From positions 1 through 31,626 of the IMG/VR virus record IMGVR_UViG_3300032093_000549: a stretch of DNA of 31,626 nucleotides; one strand, given 5' to 3'. Under the pieces are notes generated by a model. The model worked only from the letters and a program-made list of their open reading frames with translations. It did not search any database and was not told the origin of the DNA. How positions within the stretch are numbered: position 1 is the first letter of the stretch; each line of letters opens with the position of its first letter. Shown piece after piece: positions 24,215 to 30,605 of this stretch. The DNA is from a virus. Both the position numbers and the translations under genes were made by a program.

Positions 24215-24550
24215 ATGATTCGTCTTACCGATTTATTGATGGAAAACGCAGAACGTCGGGTCAACTTGATGAAAATTCAAGCCATCATGGAAAAATTGTA
24301 CCCAGAACTAACAGATACCCAATCAAAAAAACTTATGGAATTGTGCACAGAAGTTCATATGATGGCTTCCCAAATGAATACCATCCCCTATATTAGAACA
24401 GAGAGTAGTTTAGTTGAATGGACCATTTTAGCTGCAGCATTTAAGGCAAAAGTCACTGAATTAAAAGAAGAAGTAGTCAAAGTATGTGAAGATAAAAAAA
24501 TTGATTCGGCGACTGTAGTAAAAGCACTTGACGAAGTATTAACATATTAA
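24215..24550 (+). CDS. Small helical protein with capsid-targeting-like N-terminus
   Basis: 111 residues from ATG 24215, one base after the previous stop. MIRLTDLLME followed by N: ten residues ending L-M-E, almost the same as the start of A1. The rest is helical (KIQAIMEKLYPELTDTQSKK, SSLVEWTILAAAFKAKVTEL, DSATVVKALDEVLTY) with no motif I can name. It is the last of the small genes before portal. A head-core or internal protein is inferred from the N-terminus and position. Confidence 0.75.
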   Translation: MIRLTDLLMENAERRVNLMKIQAIMEKLYPELTDTQSKKLMELCTEVHMMASQMNTIPYIRTESSLVEWTILAAAFKAKVTELKEEVVKVCEDKKIDSATVVKALDEVLTY

Positions 24551-24560
24551 GTGAGGTTTT

Positions 24561-26435
24561 ATGGCAGACACTAGTGTTTTCGGAAGACTTAAAAAACTTT
24601 TTTCTACTAACACCATTGTAAGAAACGTTGGAGGAAAAAAATTAAGAATTGCCGATACTGATCAAATCCAATCATTTGTCAATCGTCGTGGTGTAGACCG
24701 ATATCATCGTGTATACCAGTCAGGCACTGGCGGGTATGGGTCACACCACGGTCGTTATGAAGCAGCTGCGGCGTTTCAAGGGGCTAGACTTCAACTGTTC
24801 CGTGATTATGACATGATGGATAATGATCCTATTGTCGCCTCTATCTTAGATATTTACGCAGACGAAAGTACGGTAAAGGACGAATTTAGTCGTATTTTGA
24901 CAATTAAAACCGACGACACACAAATTCAAGAAATTCTTCATAACCTATTTTACGATATTCTGAACGTCGAGTTCAATCTTTGGCCGTGGATTCGTAACAT
25001 GGCAAAGTATGGGGATTTCTTCTTGTACTTGGACATTGATCCAGAATACGGAATTGTGAACGCCATTCCACTCTCCGTGTATGAAACGATTCGTGTAGAA
25101 GGTGAAGAACCTGGTAATCCTTTTTCCGTTAGATTTACTATTCAAAATGATTTCTTAGCTCTCGGAAAAACAGAATTTGATAATTATGAAATTGCCCATT
25201 TCCGTTTATTAGCCGATACTAACTTCCTTCCATATGGCAAAGCAATGATTGAAGGCGGTCGTCGTGTATGGAAACAACTTCAACTCATGGAAGATGCAAT
25301 GTTAATTCATCGTATCATGAGAGCACCAGACAAACGGAAGTTCAAGATTGATATCGGAAATATTCCACCCGCTGAAGTGGAAACTTACATGCAACGGATT
25401 ATTGACCGAATGAAGAAGATTCCGTTAGTGGATCCAAAGACGGGCGATTACAATCTCCGTTATAACATGATGAATATTACGGAAGATTTCTACCTCCCGG
25501 TACGTGGTAAGGACAGTGGGACAGAAATTGAAACCATGCAAGGTCTGCAATTTAATGCTATTGAAGATATTGAATATCTCCGTAAGAAACTCCTTGCTGC
25601 ATTCAAAGTACCGAAGTCATTTATTGGATACGAAGAAGATATTAACGGTAAAGCAACGTTAGCGGCACAAGATGTTCGTTTTGCTCGTACGATTGAACGT
25701 ATCCAACGGATTATGATTTCGGAACTCACGAAGATTGCTATTATCCATCTATATGTTCAAGGGTTCACGGACGAAAAACTCATCAATTTTGAATTATCGT
25801 TGACCAATCCATCCACGCTGTACGAACAAGAAAAGATTAATATCTGGAAAGAAAAGTTTGCTCTTGCCAAGGATATGACCGGTGGTCAAGCAGTTCTTCT
25901 CTCACAAGACTGGGTATATAATAATATCCTGGAAATGTCCGATGAAGAAATTGTGAAGGAACGTGAAAAGATCATGGAAGACATGAAACGTCAACAGGAA
26001 CAACAGGCGGCAATGCAACCTCCAATGCCGGGGCAACCTGGAATGGACGGAGGAATGCCACCGGAAGGAGCTGAACTTCCTCCCGAAGAAACTCCGTCTG
26101 AAGAACAACCGCCAGAAGGAGACGGAGAACAACAAATTGATGACGTAGATCAAATCCTTTCTAGTCTAGAAGATATGGAAGATGATGAATCTGAATTGGA
26201 AGAAATGTTGATGAAAAACAAAGGAGGTCGTCCCCGTGAAGGATTAAAGTTTGGAACCGACAAACATCCGTTGGGACGTGATCCATTGGGACATAAAGAA
26301 AATAAAAAAGCCATGAAAAGAACACTTTCTGCTGAAACTAAGACATTTTTGGACGTACTACAGAAAAAAGGAGTGAGTAAATACAGACAAATGATCTCCG
26401 AAAATATTCTAAGTGATGAAAAATTAGAAGGTTAA
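24561..26435 (+). CDS. 20: Portal vertex protein (gp20-like)
   Basis: Forms the dodecameric ring at the special capsid vertex through which DNA is packaged and the tail is joined. 624 residues; GTGAGG (24551-24556) precedes the ATG by four bases. Family signatures: DYDMMDNDPIVASILDIYAD, KYGDFFLYLDIDPEYG, and FKVPKSFIGYEEDINGKATL, then AAQDVRFARTIERIQR. From about residue 475 comes an extension rich in Gln, Pro, Gly and Glu (MQPPMPGQPGMDGG, LPPEETPSEEQPPEGDGEQQ) and then NKGGRPREGLKFGTDKHPLG, a basic, AT-hook-like stretch, making it about 100 residues longer than T4 gp20 as I recall it (524). The extension may touch the scaffold or DNA; that is inference. Confidence 0.96.
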   Translation: MADTSVFGRLKKLFSTNTIVRNVGGKKLRIADTDQIQSFVNRRGVDRYHRVYQSGTGGYGSHHGRYEAAAAFQGARLQLFRDYDMMDNDPIVASILDIYADESTVKDEFSRILTIKTDDTQIQEILHNLFYDILNVEFNLWPWIRNMAKYGDFFLYLDIDPEYGIVNAIPLSVYETIRVEGEEPGNPFSVRFTIQNDFLALGKTEFDNYEIAHFRLLADTNFLPYGKAMIEGGRRVWKQLQLMEDAMLIHRIMRAPDKRKFKIDIGNIPPAEVETYMQRIIDRMKKIPLVDPKTGDYNLRYNMMNITEDFYLPVRGKDSGTEIETMQGLQFNAIEDIEYLRKKLLAAFKVPKSFIGYEEDINGKATLAAQDVRFARTIERIQRIMISELTKIAIIHLYVQGFTDEKLINFELSLTNPSTLYEQEKINIWKEKFALAKDMTGGQAVLLSQDWVYNNILEMSDEEIVKEREKIMEDMKRQQEQQAAMQPPMPGQPGMDGGMPPEGAELPPEETPSEEQPPEGDGEQQIDDVDQILSSLEDMEDDESELEEMLMKNKGGRPREGLKFGTDKHPLGRDPLGHKENKKAMKRTLSAETKTFLDVLQKKGVSKYRQMISENILSDEKLEG

Positions 26436-26500
26436 TGATGTTTCAAGATATTTACTTATATATGGTGGTTGTTTACTCGTCTAATACGGATAACATATGA
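26435..26500 (+). CDS. Possible 21-residue mini-protein coupled to portal and next gene
   Basis: The reading frame starts at the ATG overlapping the portal stop (TAATG, 26433-26437), encodes MMFQDIYLYMVVVYSSNTDN then I, and stops with a TGA overlapping the ATG of the next gene (ATGA, 26497-26500). Overlap at both ends is how neighbouring genes here are arranged, and without it this 61-base stretch would be one of few gaps. The product is hydrophobic and matches nothing I know. Alternatively the stretch is a promoter gap (TTATATATGG at 26457-26466) and the ORF is chance. Confidence 0.3.
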   Translation: MMFQDIYLYMVVVYSSNTDNI

Positions 26501-27375
26501 ACATCAAACATAATAAACTACGTAATACAGGCATTCTTTTTGAACTATTGGTAAGAAAAGTAGCCTCAGATGTCCTTGATAATAAATCTGACAGCTTTGC
26601 GGTTAGACTTATGCGAGAACATTTTCATTCAAAATCGGAACTTGGAAAAGAACTCCAATTATACCGTTCGTTTTTTAACGCCACTAAATTATCAGAAACA
26701 AAAGCACTTGATATGTTAGATTTAGTATTGGCAAAACGTAAAACATTAAATGAAAAAATGTTGGACGTACAAAAATTCTTGTTAATTAAAGAAATCAAAC
26801 AACACTGTGACTTAAAGCAATTTATGTCAGGACGAGTTCCTTCGTATAAAGTGTATGCGTCCGTATATAAACTATTTGAATCCATGACCCGTGCTGATTC
26901 TGACCCATCTATGTTTATGCAAATAGACGAAATGGTGAACGCACGGTTTGTTGTTGTGGAGCACTTAAAGGGTGAAATTAAAGAAGAAAAGATTGTCAAG
27001 GAAAGTAACTATTCGGAGGCATTAAAAGAGCAACCAGAAGAAATTCGGTATCTTTCATACAAATTCTTATTAGAACGATTTAACGAAAAATATAGTAATT
27101 TCAGTGATAAGCAGAAAGCATTATTACGTGAATATATTAATAACGGGACTGACCTTGAAAAGTTCGGTACGTACGTTGTTCAAGAAGCAAAAGAATTAAC
27201 TCAACGAATCAAGAAAAATTCCCATAAAATTAAAAATGACGTTACGAGAATTAAAATAAATGAAGTCACTTCTCAATTACAAAATATTCAAACAAAAACC
27301 GCAATAAAAGACAATTATATTACTGCGTTATTAATTGCCTACGAAATTTCACATCAACTTGATTCGTTGAGTTAA
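26497..27375 (+). CDS. Conserved helical protein between portal and protease (prohead core candidate)
   Basis: 292 residues. MNIKHNKLRNTGILFELLVR followed by KVASDVLDNK is a conserved N-terminus that I recognise from unnamed genes next to portal in T4-like cyanophages and pelagiphages. The rest is helical and charged (SELGKELQLYRSFFNATKLS, LSYKFLLERFNEKYSNFSDK, ELTQRIKKNSHKIKND) with no enzyme motif. T4 has small core genes 67 and 68 at this place, so a prohead core or portal-linked assembly role is plausible but rests only on position. Four bases separate it from the next gene. Confidence 0.75.
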   Translation: MNIKHNKLRNTGILFELLVRKVASDVLDNKSDSFAVRLMREHFHSKSELGKELQLYRSFFNATKLSETKALDMLDLVLAKRKTLNEKMLDVQKFLLIKEIKQHCDLKQFMSGRVPSYKVYASVYKLFESMTRADSDPSMFMQIDEMVNARFVVVEHLKGEIKEEKIVKESNYSEALKEQPEEIRYLSYKFLLERFNEKYSNFSDKQKALLREYINNGTDLEKFGTYVVQEAKELTQRIKKNSHKIKNDVTRIKINEVTSQLQNIQTKTAIKDNYITALLIAYEISHQLDSLS

Positions 27376-27378
27376 TAT

Positions 27379-27843
27379 ATGAATAGAGAAGAAAAACTTC
27401 GTGAAATGATTCGGGAATTAATTGAACAAGAATTGAATGAAATCAGTACCACTGCTGGTGTTGCGGGATATTTAACACCTAAAGCATTTGTTGGTGATAA
27501 GAAAGCAAATACTGATCACATCAAACAAATGGCCAAACGTATTGGATATACATTAACTAAGCGTGGCGCAGAAGCTACGGGCAAAGGTGATAAGTTAAAC
27601 GAAAATTATTATACTTACCGTAACGATCCCAATAAACTTCCACATCAAAAGATTGGAGAAGCCATTTCCGCAATTAATAAACAATTAAAGTTAATGGAAA
27701 AGGCGTTACATTACAACACACGTTTAAAAAACGAATATGGTATCAGTAACGAATCGTTGTGGAAACGAACACAACATCAAATGACTAAATTAGAAGCACG
27801 ACTCATGGAAATGGCTCGTCGCCTTCGTGAGATGCGAGGATAA
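27379..27843 (+). CDS. Small prohead-core-like protein
   Basis: 154 residues. N-terminal helix MNREEKLREMIRELIEQELN E followed by ISTTAGVAGYLTPKAFVGDK; the ELNE|I point (residue 21) is an L-N-E site, and EISTTAG.AGY.TP is a conserved phage motif I have seen before portal/protease genes in related phages. C-terminal half helical and basic, ending LEARLMEMARRLREMRG. It lies directly before gp21 and is likely a substrate or core partner. Function unknown. Confidence 0.75.
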   Translation: MNREEKLREMIRELIEQELNEISTTAGVAGYLTPKAFVGDKKANTDHIKQMAKRIGYTLTKRGAEATGKGDKLNENYYTYRNDPNKLPHQKIGEAISAINKQLKLMEKALHYNTRLKNEYGISNESLWKRTQHQMTKLEARLMEMARRLREMRG

Positions 27844-27844
27844 T

Positions 27845-28429
27845 ATGGGACTTCTCTGTGAATATACCGAATTACATTATGACCGTAACATTCTAACGGA
27901 AGCGTTAGATGGAAGTAAACCTTTCATCCTAAAAAACGTCGTATTACAACGGGCTAATGCAAAAAATCAAAATGGTCGTGTGTATCCAAAAGAAGTATTG
28001 ATGCGTGAGGCAGCAGTTTACAAGAAAAACTTCGTAGATAGTCGTCGTGCATTAGGTGAACTGGACCATCCTGAAAGTCCCGTCGTCAACCTCAAGAATG
28101 TGTGCTGTAACGTGGTGGGGTTGTGGACGGACGGTGATGATGTTAAAGGCGACATTGAAATTTTGACCACACCAACCGGTAATATTGTACGGGAACTCAT
28201 CAAGAACAATATTCGTCTCGGAGTATCATCCAGAGGTATGGGATCGGTGCGCCAAATGGGAGAAAATACGGTAGAAGTTCAAGAAGATTTCTCACTAATT
28301 TGCTTTGATATTGTAAGTAATCCCTCAACAATTGGGGCATTCATTAACGAAAATGTACAGTCTAAGATTGTTACACCATATGATGCAATTGATAAATTGG
28401 TTCACGATTTCTTAAGCGAAGTTAAATAA
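27845..28429 (+). CDS. 21: Prohead core protease (gp21-like)
   Basis: Serine protease that cuts scaffold, capsid and internal head proteins after L/I-x-E during head maturation. 194 residues from ATG 27845, one base after the previous stop; the in-frame ATG at 27827 would overlap that gene and adds an unlikely MRCEDN. Herpesvirus-assemblin-type catalytic motifs: LGELDHPESP with H75, and RLGVSSRGMG with S128/S129 (one the nucleophile); NGRVYPKEVL (43-52) is the usual N-terminal strand. RNILTE followed by A (residues 14-20) is itself a gp21-type site, which fits self-processing. T4 gp21 is 212 residues as I recall. Its likely substrates are the genes around it carrying L/I-x-E N-termini. Confidence 0.95.
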   Translation: MGLLCEYTELHYDRNILTEALDGSKPFILKNVVLQRANAKNQNGRVYPKEVLMREAAVYKKNFVDSRRALGELDHPESPVVNLKNVCCNVVGLWTDGDDVKGDIEILTTPTGNIVRELIKNNIRLGVSSRGMGSVRQMGENTVEVQEDFSLICFDIVSNPSTIGAFINENVQSKIVTPYDAIDKLVHDFLSEVK

Positions 28430-28439
28430 GGAGAATTAT

Positions 28440-28715
28440 ATGTTACTATTATCGGTAGTTCTTGTCGTTGCATGTGTTATTGCATGGTTTGTCATTAAAG
28501 ATATGAATCAACCACTGGCAGATAAACTTGCAACTGCTGCAAAGAAAGTAGAAGATAAAGTTGAAACGGTAGTTGAAAAAGTTGCCGATGTCAATAAAGA
28601 CGGAGTAGTCACTGTTGCCGACGCTAAAATTGTCGCTAAAAAGACAAAGAAGGTAGCAAAGACGGTAGTAGAAAAGGTTAAGAAGACACGTGGCCGTAAA
28701 AAGAAAACGGATTAA
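28440..28715 (+). CDS. Small membrane-anchored protein with EF-hand/dockerin-like loop
   Basis: 91 residues. AAGGAG just before (28427-28433) decides ATG 28440. An N-terminal hydrophobic helix (LLLSVVLVVACVIAWFVI, residues 2-19) is followed by charged, Lys/Val-rich repeats (KKVEDKVETVVEKVADVNKD) and a DVNKDGVVTVAD loop with D, N, D, G and D at the calcium-loop places (1, 3, 5, 6, 12), then a basic end KKTRGRKKKTD. Similar small genes occur near head genes in marine T4-like phages as far as I recall. It sits between protease and a DUF3008-like gene. Function unknown. Confidence 0.8.
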   Translation: MLLLSVVLVVACVIAWFVIKDMNQPLADKLATAAKKVEDKVETVVEKVADVNKDGVVTVADAKIVAKKTKKVAKTVVEKVKKTRGRKKKTD

Positions 28716-28718
28716 CAC

Positions 28719-29108
28719 ATGCCAGCAGTTAGTAAGCAACAACAAAAACTATTTGGACTAGTTCACGCGTATCAGATGGGAAAAGTTTCTTCTGATAAAG
28801 TGAACGATAAAATTAAAAAAATTGCCAAGAGTATCTCACCAGAGGACGCAAAAAAGTTTGCGTCTTCTCGTGTTAGTATTGATGAAGTAAAAAAAGTATT
28901 TAATTCACCAACATATGTTCACGAAACATTACAAGAAATTGTGAATACGAAAACGCCAACCTATGTGAAGGGAGAATTGGTAGATACATTTACTGCACAA
29001 ATGCTTACAACTGTACTCAAGAAGTTAAATGAACATAATAAAACTATGTTGTTACAAAAGCCACTGACTGAAATGGTGGCAATTTCATATAAAATATTAA
29101 CGTATTAA
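28719..29108 (+). CDS. DUF3008-like small phage protein
   Basis: 129 residues. The N-terminal half, MPAVSKQQQKLFGLVHAYQM, then IKKIAKSISPEDAKKFASSR, matches the DUF3008 pattern (MPA.SK.QQ..fG.V.A.qkG ... ma.sm...d...fAst). The C-terminal half (LVDTFTAQMLTTVLKKLNEH, NKTMLLQKPLTEMVAISYKI) is a second helical module, familiar from other phage proteins of unknown function. It starts three bases after the previous stop and ends nine bases before the bS21 gene. Confidence 0.8.
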   Translation: MPAVSKQQQKLFGLVHAYQMGKVSSDKVNDKIKKIAKSISPEDAKKFASSRVSIDEVKKVFNSPTYVHETLQEIVNTKTPTYVKGELVDTFTAQMLTTVLKKLNEHNKTMLLQKPLTEMVAISYKILTY

Positions 29109-29117
29109 GGGGGTTAC

Positions 29118-29333
29118 ATGTACGTAAAGGTCAATGAAGGAAAGGATGAATTAGGAAAGGCATTAAAACAGTTTACTAAAATGGTAAAAAAGTCAGAGTT
29201 AATACAAGAACTCAGAAATCGTGAACATTTCTTAAAACCCTCTAAGAAGCGTATTTTTAAACGCCAAGAAGCATTACGCCGCAGAAAACGTGAAGAAAGA
29301 CGAGCGGCACGACAAAAACATTACGATAATTGA
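29118..29333 (+). CDS. rpsU: Phage-encoded ribosomal protein bS21
   Basis: 71 residues, full length for the family. MYVKVNEGKDELGKALKQFT, KMVKKSELIQELRNREHFLK, then PSKKRIFKRQEALRRRKREE fits bS21: V.V.E.E.l..AL..F......G.l.e.R.R....KPS..R......A..R....., with the highly basic C-terminal half that lies in the platform of the 30S subunit near the anti-Shine-Dalgarno. A strong AAGGGGG (29107-29113) precedes the ATG by four bases. It is placed among late head genes, so it would be made with structural proteins. By known biology, bS21 exchanges on ribosomes and helps initiation; replacing the host copy to favour phage messages is a published idea for viral bS21, here inference. Confidence 0.93.
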   Translation: MYVKVNEGKDELGKALKQFTKMVKKSELIQELRNREHFLKPSKKRIFKRQEALRRRKREERRAARQKHYDN

Positions 29334-29459
29334 TATTTTAAAAATCCAACTATATATTTATAATAGTAAAACACTAATTTTTTAATATTGGTGGTATTTT
29401 ATTACATTTTAATAACAGATCCTAATATCTGTTTCTAATCCTTATAGGAGTAACATAAT
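29334..29459 (+). promoter_or_regulatory. Intergenic region before scaffold gene: AT box, small hairpin, Shine-Dalgarno
   Basis: The largest true gap near the head genes (126 bases). It holds CTATATATTTATAATAG (29350-29366) with TATTTATA at 29355-29362, as in two other gaps; a 7-bp hairpin AACAGAT / ATCTGTT (29414-29420 and 29427-29433, loop CCTAAT); and AGGAG (29446-29450), nine bases before the ATG at 29460. A separate promoter for scaffold and capsid, which are needed in large amounts, would make sense here. Only the Shine-Dalgarno is firm. Confidence 0.45.
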
Positions 29460-30584
29460 ATGGCACAAATTACCAACAAGCTTTTAAAAGAAGCCATTGC
29501 CGACGCAGAAGCAGTTCGTGAAACTGCTGTTGCGAACGCAAAGCTCGTTTTAGAAGAAGCAATTACACCACAAATTCGTGATATGATTGCCCGTCGTCTT
29601 CGTGTTGAAGCAATGGAAGGCGAGGAAGAAAAGGAAGAAGTGAAAGAAGAATCAGTAAAAGAACTTCCACACCAAGACGCTGAGGCAGAAGGAGGTGCAG
29701 ACTTCCCAGCCGATTCATCAACAGTTGGCGCTTCCGATAACAAGGAACCATCTGATGATGCATTTGACACATCGGCAATTGGCGACGGTGGTGAAAATAA
29801 AGAAGATAGTCACACGGATTGGTACGATGATTGGTCCGAAAGTGATTTTGACCTTGACGAAGTAATCAAGGAATTAGAAGAAGATATTGCACGTCTTTCA
29901 GAAGCAGAACACGAAGACGAAGCAGAAGAGAAGGAAGAAGCTCCAGAAGCTGAAAAGGCTCCAGAAGCAGAGGAAGAAATGAAGAAGGAAGGATGGAAGA
30001 AAAATGAAGTTTCACACGAAACTCAAGATGCAGATCCATCAAAGTTTGCCAAAGCACCAGTCGTTGAAGACGATATGGAAGCTGGTGAAGAAGGTGAAGA
30101 AGAACTTGATCTTGAAGCAATTCTTGCAGAACTTGAAGCCGACGAAGACGAAATGGGCGCAAAGCCAGATGCTCATGACGCCAAAAAAGCAATGGCTGCT
30201 AAACTTGCGGGACTCAAGAACGAATTGGCACAATATCGGGAAGCAGTCAATATTCTCCGAGGCCGTTTACAAGAAGTTAACTTATTAAATGCTAAGTTAC
30301 TCTTCACAAACAAGATGTTCCGTAAGGACTCTTTGACCAACGAACAAAAGATTCGCATTGTGGAATCATTTGATCGTGCAACAACGGTTCGTGAAGTGAA
30401 GTTAGTATACACAGCATTAGTTGAAAATCTTGCAACAGCAGCAAAGACGTTCAACACATCACGCAAGAAAGTTGTTACCGAAGGATTAGCCTCTAAGGCA
30501 ACTCCAACAACGGCACCAAAGAAAGAAGTTATCGTTGAAAATACGGTAGCTCGTCGTTTACAAGAACTCGCAGGAATTATCTAA
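29460..30584 (+). CDS. 22: Prohead core scaffold protein (gp22-like)
   Basis: 374 residues. Forms the inner core on which the capsid shell assembles and is later degraded by gp21. N-terminus MAQITNKLLKE followed by A, with AIADAEAVRETAVANAKLVL, then a long, extremely acidic middle (~60-235, dominated by Glu/Asp/Ala), and a helical C-terminus (LAGLKNELAQYREAVNILRG, NEQKIRIVESFDRATTVREV, TFNTSRKKVVTEGLASK) of the cyanophage gp22 type. Several L/I-x-E sites (LLKE, VLEE|A) fit its destruction by the protease. The middle acidic part is longer than I would expect from T4 gp22 (269 residues as I recall). Position just before gp23 agrees. Confidence 0.9.
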   Translation: MAQITNKLLKEAIADAEAVRETAVANAKLVLEEAITPQIRDMIARRLRVEAMEGEEEKEEVKEESVKELPHQDAEAEGGADFPADSSTVGASDNKEPSDDAFDTSAIGDGGENKEDSHTDWYDDWSESDFDLDEVIKELEEDIARLSEAEHEDEAEEKEEAPEAEKAPEAEEEMKKEGWKKNEVSHETQDADPSKFAKAPVVEDDMEAGEEGEEELDLEAILAELEADEDEMGAKPDAHDAKKAMAAKLAGLKNELAQYREAVNILRGRLQEVNLLNAKLLFTNKMFRKDSLTNEQKIRIVESFDRATTVREVKLVYTALVENLATAAKTFNTSRKKVVTEGLASKATPTTAPKKEVIVENTVARRLQELAGII

Positions 30585-30605
30585 TATTATAGGAGATTTA
30601 CCATT

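Noticed and set aside
29414-29433. Hairpin before the scaffold gene as a terminator
   Set aside because: Only seven base pairs, AT-rich, followed by TCTAATCC rather than a T-tract, and close to the Shine-Dalgarno of the next gene.
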